DNA of 5,135 nt from JBQTIP01 sp052388025 (GTDB taxonomy: Bacteria; Actinomycetota; UBA4738; HRBIN12). Of this stretch, positions 1 to 5,135 are shown in pieces. The first letter of the stretch is position 1. The number at the start of each line of letters is the position of its first letter. The stretch lies in the NCBI GenBank assembly GCA_052388025.1, contig JBQTIP010000064.1, forward strand, positions 1-5,135. Direction: 5' to 3'. The notes under the pieces are model-generated. The model was not told where the DNA came from. It saw only the letters and a list, made by a program, of their open reading frames with translations, and did not search any database. Both the position numbers and the translations under genes were made by a program.

Positions 1-107
1 ACGGGTTCGCTCCCGCCCGACCCGTCCGACGCCACCTCCCGGCAGGCCGGGAGCAGCAGGACGGCGAGCATTGATGCCGCGACGATCCATCGGCGACGGC
101 GCCTCAT
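1..107 (-). CDS. N-terminal fragment of a lipoprotein, possibly the adaptor partner of the RND permease (runs off the left edge)
   Basis: The frame opens with an ATG at 107 whose last two bases plus the next A form the stop of the permease gene (ATGA overlap), so the two are probably translationally coupled. Only 35 codons are present. They encode a basic n-region (MRRRRRW), a hydrophobic stretch (about residues 8-19, IVAASMLAVLLL) and a lipobox-like LPAC with Cys at residue 22. A Gly/Ser/Asp-rich linker follows, as is common just after a lipidated cysteine. The purine-rich AGAGGGG lies about 7 nt before the ATG, inside the permease 3' end. I infer export by Sec and lipid anchoring on the outer face of the membrane. 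RND permeases usually have a membrane-fusion (adaptor) partner next door, so this is the simplest guess, but no adaptor domain is visible. A substrate-binding or other lipoprotein is equally compatible. Pro at position -2 of the lipobox is tolerated but not typical. The coding call is firm and the function is not. Confidence 0.8.
   Translation of the reverse strand, partial: MRRRRRWIVAASMLAVLLLPACREVASDGSGGSEP
36..53. other. Perfect 8-bp inverted repeat across the lipobox codons
   Basis: CTCCCGGC-AG-GCCGGGAG is an exact inverted repeat with a 2-nt centre (a 7-bp stem with a 4-nt loop is sterically likelier). It covers the codons for Leu-Pro-Ala-Cys-Arg-Glu of the lipoprotein fragment. In the transcript it would be a very GC-rich hairpin about 55-70 nt into the coding region. 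No U-run follows, so it is not an ordinary intrinsic terminator. Confidence 0.55.
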
Positions 108-3100
108 CGATCCACCCCTCTCCCTTCAGCTCCAGACACCGACTCGACTTCTGCCTCGACATCACGCTCGACTTCGCCCTCGACTTCGGGAAGGACGATC
201 GTCACATCCTCGGCGACGGTGTCCCTTTGGGCGACGAACCCGTGACGCAGGTACAGAGACGGCACGACGAGCAGGGCGAGCAGCGTCGACGTGACCAATC
301 CGCCGCTCATCACGATGGCCATCGGGCGCGCGATCTCCAAACCGGCCACGTCGCCGGCGAACACGAAGGGCGCGAGCGCCAGCGCCGTCGCGACCGCCGT
401 CGTCAGGATCGGGGCAAGCCGCTCCCGGGTCCCACGGAGAACGAGCTCATCCCCGAACGGCTGGCCCTCCCGATGTTCCAGCTGCTGATAGCGCCTGATC
501 AACAGGACGCCGTTGCGGGCCGCGATCCCCAGCACCGCGACGAACCCGGCGAACGAGCCGAGGCCGATCGTGCCGCCGGCGGCCAACGTTGCCAGCACGC
601 CACCGACCAGGGCGAGGGGCAAGGTGACGAAGACGAGGATCGCGAGGCCCCAACTGGTGAAGGCCGCCTGCAGCAAGAGGAAGATGCCGATCGCGGCGGC
701 CACGGCGACGGCGAGGACTCGCGTCCGGGCGGCCTGTTGGTCCGCGTACGCTCCGCGGAGCTCCGCGTGGTGCTCGAGAGGGAACTCCACACCGGCGAGC
801 GCGCGCTCTACGTCGCCGACAACGGAGCCGACGTCACGTCCCGCCACGCCGGCGCTGACGTCGACGTAGTTGGAGACCGACTCGTGACGGATGACGGTCG
901 GGTTTGGTGCGATCCGCACGTCGGCGACCTGCCCCAGCCGTACGTACCTGCCACCAGGCGTGTCGATCAGCAGTTCCCGGACATCGGTCAGGCTCTGCCG
1001 GATCTCGGGCGTGCCCCACACCACGACGTCGAACACCTTCTGTTCCTCGAAGAGGTTGCCGACCGCAAGCCCCGACAACAGGATGGCCGCCGCGCGGCGC
1101 ACGTCACCCGGCTTGACCGCGAACCGCTGCGCATCTTGGAGATCCACCTCGACCTCCACGGTGGGCTCGGTGGGGGCGAGCTCCACCGTCGGATGCTCGA
1201 CGCCCTCGATCCCTGAGAGGAGCCCTCGCACCTCCTGCGCCTTGCTGCGCAGGACTTCGCCGTTCTCTCCGTAGATGCGCACGACGATGTCCTCGTCCGT
1301 TCCTTGGAGCACGTCGGCGACCCGATCCTCGGGGTAGGTCAACACGTCGTGCGAGAGTCCCGGATAGCCGGCCAGCACCTCCTCCAGGGAGGCGATCGTG
1401 GCTTCATAGTCGGCCGAGGGATCCACGTTCACCCAGATCTGGCCGCTGTTGATCCCGACGACCTGATCCGAATTCACTGCGCGCCCGACGTGGGCGCTCA
1501 CGTCGCTGACCCCCGGCACGGCCACCAGCTCGCGGACTGCCTGCGCCGTGACCCGGTTCATCTCGGGAAGCGAGGTGCCGGGCGCCGCGTCCCATTTGAC
1601 CAGCAGGTCCGTCACCTTCAACGTGACGGACGGCGACCACACCAGGAACGGCAACGCCGCGAGCCCGGTCAACACGGCGATGCCGACCGCAGCGTATCCC
1701 CACCGCGGATGGCGCACGATACCGAAGATGGTCCGGTCGTAGCGGCGCCGGAACCACCGAACCACGGGCGACTCGCGGCGCGGGACCTTCGAGTTCGACA
1801 GCAGCATCATGCCCAGCGCGGGCGTGAGCGTCAGCGCGACCACCATGGATGCGGCGACGGCCAGTAGATAGGAGAGGGCGAGCGGCGGGAGGAACGCTCC
1901 GGCCTGTCCCTCAAGGAAGAACGCCGGCAACAGCGCCGCGATCACGAGGAGCGTGGCGTAGAGGACCGAGCTGCGCATCTCGAGGGATGCCTCGAGGACG
2001 GTCCTCCAGGCGGGGGTGCCACCCCCCTCCTCCCTGTGGCGATGCAGCTGATGGGCGAGGTTCCGGACATCGGTGATCGCATCGTCGACGACGACGCCGA
2101 GGGACATCACCAGGCCCGCCAGAACCATCATGTTCGCCGTCGCTTCGCGGACGTCGAGCACGATCCCGGCCGCAACCAGCGACATCAAGATCGTGATCGC
2201 ACTGATCAAGGCGGTGCGCCACTCGAAGAACATGAGGGCCAGGGCGATCACGAACAGGACCGCACCGATCAGCAGCGTCCTGCCGAGGTTGTCGATCGAC
2301 GTCTCGATGTTGCTCGCGGGCCGGAAGAGTGAGGTATCGATCTGTATACCCGAAAGCCCGGGTCGCATCGCTTCGAGCGCCTCTTCCACCCCTTGTGTCA
2401 CGTGGAGCGTGTTGGCCTCTGGGAACTTCTCGACGACGAGCAGGAGACCCCGTCCGTCACTGAAGAGGGCGTCGCCGATGAGTGGCTGGTGGTCTTCCAC
2501 GACCTCGGCCACCTCGCCGAGTCGCAGCGGCTCGCCGTCCACGATGACGGCGTTGCCCTGGTCGTCCTCCACGGGGATCTGCGCCAGCTCTTCTGGCGTT
2601 TGGATGGGCAGCACGTGCCGGATCGTCAGCCGCTGATTCGGGGTGTCGAGGAACCCCGCCGTCCCGGGGGTGGACGACTCGAGGAAGGTCAGGGGCGACA
2701 CCCACAGCCCGTTCCCGGTCGTGTTGACGACCTGCTGGAGCGAGACCTCCGCGCCCCGCAGCCGTTCGGGATCGACCAACACCTGCAGCTGCCGATCACG
2801 CTGGCCCCAGATGGACACGTTCGCCACACCCTCGACGCCCAGCAGCCGCGGGCCGATCACCCAGCGGGCGAGCACCGACATCTCGATCGGCGACAGTCCG
2901 TCCGATGAGAGCCGTACCGCCATCACGCGGCTCGTCGACGAGAGCGGCTGCAGCATCTGCGGTGGTGCCGAGACTCCCGGCAACGCGACGGCGGCTTCCG
3001 CGACCTTCTCCGCAACCACCTGCCGCGCATCCAACAGCGGGGTTCCCGGCTCGAAGGTCATGACTACGGACGACAGTCCGGGGACAGACTCCGAGTAGAT

Positions 3101-3346
3101 CTGGTCCAGGAACGCGACGCCGTTGAGCAGGTCCTGCTCCAGCGGAACGGTGATCAGCTGCTCGACCTCGACGGCCGAGAGCCCGAGAGCTTCCGTCCGA
3201 ACCTCGACCATCGTGGATCCGAACTCGGGGAGTGCGTCGACCGGCACGTTGCGAAGCTGCATGAAGCCGAAGACGAGCATTCCGGCCGCGACGGCGATGA
3301 CGAGGCGCCGGAACTTCAGGCTCGCCCCAACGATCCAACGCATCAT
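104..3346 (-). CDS. RND-superfamily efflux permease, CusA/CzcA-like (inner-membrane proton antiporter)
   Basis: This complete 1080-residue gene has the full RND architecture. TM1 is at about residues 13-31, followed by the first large porter loop (about 32-355). TM2-TM6 lie at about 356-515 and TM7 at about 550-570. The second porter loop spans about 571-875, and TM8-TM12 about 876-1034. Family-like landmarks are NVPVDALPEF after TM1, VVVDDAI in TM4 (Asp421/Asp422), FFLEG after TM5, KPGDVRRAA in the second loop and GIAARNG in TM10 (Arg944). Known family members are trimers that export metals, drugs or lipids in exchange for protons. The overall pattern is nearest to heavy-metal-efflux (CusA/CzcA) annotations, but the substrate cannot be read. 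The CusA methionine relay is absent: Met596 is the only Met between residues 515 and 1008. TM4 reads DDAITDVRN where relatives usually have a Glu before the Asn. After TM12 there is a 46-residue tail that is mostly acidic and contains EVEx repeats. The start at 3346 is chosen over the adjacent ATG at 3343 for its Shine-Dalgarno spacing. The gene overlaps the lipoprotein gene downstream. Confidence 0.95.
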   Translation of the reverse strand: MMRWIVGASLKFRRLVIAVAAGMLVFGFMQLRNVPVDALPEFGSTMVEVRTEALGLSAVEVEQLITVPLEQDLLNGVAFLDQIYSESVPGLSSVVMTFEPGTPLLDARQVVAEKVAEAAVALPGVSAPPQMLQPLSSTSRVMAVRLSSDGLSPIEMSVLARWVIGPRLLGVEGVANVSIWGQRDRQLQVLVDPERLRGAEVSLQQVVNTTGNGLWVSPLTFLESSTPGTAGFLDTPNQRLTIRHVLPIQTPEELAQIPVEDDQGNAVIVDGEPLRLGEVAEVVEDHQPLIGDALFSDGRGLLLVVEKFPEANTLHVTQGVEEALEAMRPGLSGIQIDTSLFRPASNIETSIDNLGRTLLIGAVLFVIALALMFFEWRTALISAITILMSLVAAGIVLDVREATANMMVLAGLVMSLGVVVDDAITDVRNLAHQLHRHREEGGGTPAWRTVLEASLEMRSSVLYATLLVIAALLPAFFLEGQAGAFLPPLALSYLLAVAASMVVALTLTPALGMMLLSNSKVPRRESPVVRWFRRRYDRTIFGIVRHPRWGYAAVGIAVLTGLAALPFLVWSPSVTLKVTDLLVKWDAAPGTSLPEMNRVTAQAVRELVAVPGVSDVSAHVGRAVNSDQVVGINSGQIWVNVDPSADYEATIASLEEVLAGYPGLSHDVLTYPEDRVADVLQGTDEDIVVRIYGENGEVLRSKAQEVRGLLSGIEGVEHPTVELAPTEPTVEVEVDLQDAQRFAVKPGDVRRAAAILLSGLAVGNLFEEQKVFDVVVWGTPEIRQSLTDVRELLIDTPGGRYVRLGQVADVRIAPNPTVIRHESVSNYVDVSAGVAGRDVGSVVGDVERALAGVEFPLEHHAELRGAYADQQAARTRVLAVAVAAAIGIFLLLQAAFTSWGLAILVFVTLPLALVGGVLATLAAGGTIGLGSFAGFVAVLGIAARNGVLLIRRYQQLEHREGQPFGDELVLRGTRERLAPILTTAVATALALAPFVFAGDVAGLEIARPMAIVMSGGLVTSTLLALLVVPSLYLRHGFVAQRDTVAEDVTIVLPEVEGEVERDVEAEVESVSGAEGRGVDR
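140..187 (-). repeat. Four-fold 12-nt repeat encoding (E/D)VEx in the permease C-terminal tail
   Basis: Codons 1054-1069 of the permease encode EVEG, EVER, DVEA and EVES. The DNA follows a 12-nt period built on GAAGTCGA or GATGTCGA plus a variable codon. It lies about 20 residues after the last transmembrane segment, in the predicted cytoplasmic tail. It makes the tail strongly acidic, with alternating Val that would suit a beta strand or coil. I infer growth by replication slippage, and no function can be assigned. Confidence 0.8.
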
Positions 3347-3355
3347 CGCTGCAGA

Positions 3356-3360
3356 CCTCC
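3356..3360 (-). promoter_or_regulatory. Shine-Dalgarno of the RND permease gene
   Basis: On the minus strand the sequence ACGGAGGT contains a GGAGG core. It ends 9 nt before the ATG at 3346 and 12 nt before the second, adjacent ATG at 3343. The shorter spacing favours the first ATG, giving a protein that starts Met-Met-Arg-Trp. Confidence 0.8.
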
Positions 3361-3575
3361 GTGTGAAGTCCCGATCGGCAGTACGGCCCCCGCGAGCGTT
3401 GCGATTCCGACGGGAGGAAGCGAATGTGTCGATGGCTGGAGGGCATCGGGGCCTGCGCCGACGAGTCGTATTTCCAAACCGGGCAACACTCGTGAGCCCT
3501 CTCTGCCCTGCCCGGCGGGCCGCGCGATCGATACCGGCCGCGGACGCGACGACCTACCCCCTCCGACGCAGGCCC

Positions 3576-3611
3576 GTCGCCTACAGAGCATGGGTCGCCT
3601 ACAGGGCATGG
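3576..3611. repeat. 18-bp tandem duplication (2 copies, 17/18 identical)
   Basis: GTCGCCTACAGAGCATGG is followed directly by GTCGCCTACAGGGCATGG, with one A/G difference. It lies about 230 nt upstream of the permease start, in non-coding DNA. Two adjacent copies could be a direct-repeat operator for the efflux unit or a simple slippage duplication. The sequence matches no operator I recognise. Confidence 0.8.
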
Positions 3612-4042
3612 ATGGCGAACTAGCTGACCCCTGGCTGAACGAAGTCAATACAAATGTCGCCGCTCCATCACCTTCTCGTGTCGGGTCGTGCCCGAGTCGC
3701 TCCTTCCCCTGATGGCGCCTCATCGTGGCGCGGTGCGCCTCGTCGGGAAGCGCCGAGTGATTGGCTCGAAGCCCCGGAGAGCGGGTGGGGGGTTGGCATT
3801 CGTGGACACAACCTGGCGATCGGTCGCGGTGACGAAGTCCTGACCGAGACGGGGACGAGACAGCGATTTGAACGACAACCGTCGCCTCGAGATCGCCGGA
3901 TAGCCTGTCTACGTGCGGGTTTGCTGGTCGGCCCTCGGCCGTCGTCGACCGGCTGCCGGATTCCAATGCGCCTCACCTCTCAACCCCCCCGGGAACCTCG
4001 ATGTACAGAACGATTCAACTGCGTTGGGCAGGACCGATTCGC

Positions 4043-4074
4043 GATGAGCTTCATCCCAGATGAGCTTCATCCCA
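4043..4074. repeat. 16-bp perfect tandem duplication (2 copies)
   Basis: GATGAGCTTCATCCCA occurs twice with no gap. Each copy carries a small dyad, ATGA-GCT-TCAT, so two dyads sit 16 bp apart. The sequence lies in the gene-poor stretch, about 240 bp beyond the end of the small acidic gene and about 700 bp upstream of the permease start. It could be paired binding sites or a slippage product. Confidence 0.8.
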
Positions 4075-4260
4075 TATGACCTCTGTGACCTTCGCAGCAG
4101 GCTCGGCTCACCGTTCGAGACGAGTGAAGCACCGAACGGGTTAGGAGCAGCCCACGGGAAGGTTAGTGGGATGTTAAGACCCGAGCCGCGCTTGACGTTC
4201 TCAAGTCCGGGGACGCGCCCGCCGGATCGTTCCGAACCCATCCCTGACTGTCCGCCAGTT

Positions 4261-4284
4261 CCCGACGTCCCCGAGTTGGTCGGG
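4261..4284 (-). terminator. Weak hairpin downstream of the small acidic gene
   Basis: CCCGAC (4261-4266) pairs with GTCGGG (4279-4284) across a 12-nt loop, starting 30 nt after the stop codon of the small acidic gene. The stem is only 6 bp and the minus-strand sequence that follows (AACTGGCGG) has no T-run. At best it is a weak or factor-assisted terminator, and chance is quite possible. Confidence 0.2.
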
Positions 4285-4313
4285 CAGGGTGTGCCAAGCC
4301 CTTCCGTTCCCGA

Positions 4314-4598
4314 TCAGCCTGGCCCTGGGCCGCTACCGCCGTCACCGTCACCGTCGCCCGGCCCGCTGTTGTCTCCGTCGTCGCCCTCTTCGTCGTGGAT
4401 CGGGGAGCGGCTCTCCTCGGCGACCACGTCGGGCGGGTCGCTCTCGATCACCGAGACGAGTTCGTCGAGCGCTGCGCCGATCGCAGTCCCAGCCTCCGCC
4501 GACGCCACCGCGCCGATCGCGTCGCGGAGCCCTCCATATGCCTCGTCCACGCTCGGTGGCTCGTTGGTCAGAGTCGGCCGAACGGTCAATTCGCTCAT
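4314..4598 (-). CDS. Small, highly acidic hypothetical protein with a Gly/Asp/Pro tail
   Basis: I do not recognise this 94-residue product, but its codons look real: third positions are strongly G/C from about codon 24 onwards, and no rare residues are scattered through it. It contains 22 Asp/Glu against 3 Arg and no Lys, Cys or Trp. A short N-terminal stretch (residues 2-18) leads into a likely amphipathic helix rich in Ala/Gly (about 22-52, GGLRDAIGAVASAEAG onwards). A charged linker follows and then a low-complexity tail (about 72-94) with DGDGDGG and GPGPG. There is no signal peptide or membrane segment, so it is probably cytoplasmic. The tail resembles Asp/Gly calcium-binding loops in composition only. 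The start is uncertain. The ATG at 4598 is preferred on composition, while an ATG at 4613 adds five residues (MGSAT). Neither has a good Shine-Dalgarno, so leaderless translation is possible. A frame extending up to 4766 exists, but its extra part looks non-coding. Confidence 0.65.
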   Translation of the reverse strand: MSELTVRPTLTNEPPSVDEAYGGLRDAIGAVASAEAGTAIGAALDELVSVIESDPPDVVAEESRSPIHDEEGDDGDNSGPGDGDGDGGSGPGPG

Positions 4599-4881
4599 CG
4601 TCGCGCTGCCCATAAGGTTCGGGCGTCGCTGAGTCGCCGGCGCATCCGAGATGGGATTGTCGGATCCGGTGGAGATGGCGAACAACCGGAAGGGAACACC
4701 CTTGCCTGGCCAGATGTTTGCCGGAAACTTGATTGCCACGCGTTCAAGCTGCCGGCTCCTCCTCATCGGCGACCAGCTCGTCCTGCCGCCCGAGTCGCGG
4801 ACGAGGCACAGCAGCGTCTCGGGCTTGGCCGCGGACGCGCGCCCTTAACACCCCTCTCAACCGATCCGGATTGATGAATCC

Positions 4882-4920
4882 CCTCCACGTCCGGCCGCGT
4901 AATCCCGGTAGGCGTGGGGG
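4882..4920 (+). promoter_or_regulatory. Leader stem-loop abutting the Shine-Dalgarno of the secreted-protein gene
   Basis: CCTCCACG (4882-4889) pairs with CGTGGGGG (4913-4920) to give 8 pairs, one of them G-U. The loop contains a second 4-bp stem, CCGG at 4891-4894 with CCGG at 4905-4908. The 3' arm ends 3 nt before the GGAGG at 4924. Extending the stem past an AA bulge would pair C4881 and C4880 with the G residues at 4923-4924. The structure could modulate ribosome access or protect the 5' end. It matches no riboswitch class I know, and it matters only if transcription starts upstream of about 4880. Confidence 0.35.
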
Positions 4921-4923
4921 AAG

Positions 4924-4928
4924 GGAGG
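4924..4928 (+). promoter_or_regulatory. Shine-Dalgarno of the secreted-protein gene
   Basis: GGGAGGAA contains a GGAGG core 5 nt before the ATG at 4934. It is strong and well placed, and it fixes the start that yields a clean signal peptide. Confidence 0.8.
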
Positions 4929-4933
4929 AACGA

Positions 4934-5135
4934 ATGAAACTCCGGCTTGTTGTCGCGTCCGCAGCCGCGGCACTGTTCCTGGCCCTGGTCGGGCCGATTG
5001 CTCTCGGGCACCCGCCGAGCGACCCGTACGACAACACAATCTTTGCACCGATTCAAGACGAGCGCGGTTTCAAGGTAGGACTTGAGCTCGCGGCGAGCAA
5101 CTTCACCTCGCCTCTCAAAGGAGTCGTGGCGCCGG
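4934..5135 (+). CDS. N-terminus of a secreted protein, possibly a sugar-dehydrogenase-like beta-propeller (cut by the right edge)
   Basis: Sixty-seven codons are present. Residues 1-24 form a Sec signal peptide: basic MKLR, a long hydrophobic core, and a likely cleavage at Ala-Leu-Gly before His25. The mature start, HPPSDPYDNTIFAPIQDERG, leads into FKVGLELAASNFTSPLKGVV and then Ala-Pro. The pattern of Leu-Glu, two small residues, then Thr-Ser-Pro-Leu and Ala-Pro recalls the first strand of secreted PQQ-dependent sugar dehydrogenase-like or glucose/sorbosone dehydrogenase-like propellers, which often begin with a phrase such as LEPVAxGLTxP before LFVVDQ. That diagnostic second phrase lies beyond the window, so the family call is a guess. 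No lipobox or Tat motif is seen. The gene is divergent from the small acidic gene and faces away from the efflux unit. The coding call is strong thanks to the Shine-Dalgarno, signal peptide and GC-rich third positions in the signal region. The product name is tentative. Confidence 0.85.
   Translation, partial: MKLRLVVASAAAALFLALVGPIALGHPPSDPYDNTIFAPIQDERGFKVGLELAASNFTSPLKGVVAP

Larger units (their letters stand above)
3347..4313. other. Intergenic region of about 970 bp with no convincing gene
   Basis: Several open frames cross this stretch on both strands, the longest being 207 codons on the minus strand (3966 to 3343). Their products are rich in Arg, Ser and Pro with mixed residues, show no recognisable motif, and lack the high third-position GC of the permease. 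The last part of the 207-codon frame (near 3350-3490) has third positions that look close to random. The stretch should contain the promoter of the permease operon, at its left end and reading leftwards, but I see no clear -35/-10 pair. It holds two tandem duplications and an inverted repeat, listed separately. It could be a long regulatory region or a degraded former gene. Confidence 0.6.
4599..4933. other. Divergent intergenic region between the small acidic gene and the secreted-protein gene
   Basis: About 335 bp separates the two divergent starts and should hold both promoters. I see no strong -35/-10 pair. On the minus strand GACAAT (complement of 4656-4661) is a poor -10 candidate about 58 nt before the small gene. 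On the plus strand TTGATG at 4871-4876 has no -10 partner at normal spacing. The right end carries a stem-loop and a Shine-Dalgarno, listed separately. No RNA gene is evident. Confidence 0.5.

Noticed and set aside
71..1216. Plus-strand open frame of 381 codons
   Set aside because: It lies wholly antisense to the permease. Its product is Arg/Asp/His/Gln-rich with no motif, and it is explained by high third-position GC on the opposite strand.
3424..3495. Plus-strand 23-codon frame after GGGAGGAAGCGA
   Set aside because: The Shine-Dalgarno and ATG are good, but the product is a short peptide with no features, and one such site is expected by chance in purine-rich DNA.
3643..3648. TTGACT on the minus strand as a -35 box for the permease
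   Set aside because: No acceptable -10 lies 16-19 nt further on; the best candidates match at only 2-3 of 6 positions.
3845..3905. Possible tRNA on the minus strand (GTTCAAATC-like T-loop near 3865)
   Set aside because: The T-stem has mismatches and no matching acceptor stem, D-arm or anticodon arm can be built.
3343..3966. Minus-strand 207-codon frame ending in ATGA overlap with the permease start
   Set aside because: The overlap is suggestive, but codon third positions near the end look close to random, the composition is shadow-like and no domain is recognisable. The ATGA follows automatically from the ATGATG at the permease start.
4192..4197. TTGACG plus the small dyad CTTGA-CGTTC-TCAAG as a promoter or operator
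   Set aside because: There is no -10 at proper spacing and no plus-strand gene follows. A 5-bp dyad is common by chance.
4060..4632. Plus-strand 190-codon frame
   Set aside because: It is mostly antisense to the small acidic gene. The Ser/Pro-rich product mirrors that gene's Gly/Asp codons, and its start sits in the 16-bp tandem repeat.
4599..4766. Upstream extension of the small acidic protein to a 150-codon frame
   Set aside because: The added residues look like translated intergenic DNA, third-position GC drops, and no Shine-Dalgarno is at useful distance from the ATG at 4766.

Overview
The window is high-GC DNA with strongly GC-biased third codon positions in its real genes. Its main gene is an RND permease of the type I associate with high-GC Gram-positive bacteria: an N-terminus of MMRWIVGASLKFRR, VVVDDAI in TM4 and GIAARNG in TM10. 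I therefore lean towards an actinobacterium or relative. This rests on family recall and composition, and the window contains no rRNA or other taxonomic marker.

Layout. (1) Positions 1-3346, minus strand: a complete RND efflux permease of 1080 residues (104-3346). Its stop codon overlaps, as ATGA, the start of a lipoprotein gene (107 down to 1) that runs off the left edge. The two look translationally coupled. The lipoprotein is a plausible partner such as a membrane-fusion/adaptor subunit, but only its signal peptide is visible. (2) Positions 3347-4313: almost 1 kb without a convincing gene. It holds two short tandem duplications (18 bp x2 at 3576-3611; 16 bp x2 at 4043-4074) and, at its right end, a small inverted repeat. 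(3) Positions 4314-4598, minus strand: a small, very acidic protein of unknown function with a Gly/Asp/Pro tail. (4) Positions 4599-4933: a divergent intergenic stretch ending in a stem-loop that abuts a strong Shine-Dalgarno. (5) Positions 4934-5135, plus strand: the first 67 codons of a secreted protein, possibly a sugar-dehydrogenase-like beta-propeller, cut by the right edge.

How the parts relate. The permease and lipoprotein form one minus-strand unit, probably an envelope transport system driven by the proton gradient. The small acidic gene and the secreted-protein gene are divergent from each other, and nothing visible ties them to the efflux unit.

I see no CRISPR array, insertion sequence, tRNA or defence system. 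The points most worth a second look are an apparent Glu-to-Arg change in the TM4 proton-relay motif of the permease, the lack of the CusA-type methionine relay, the stem-loop next to the Shine-Dalgarno at 4882-4920, the two tandem duplications, and the small acidic orphan.
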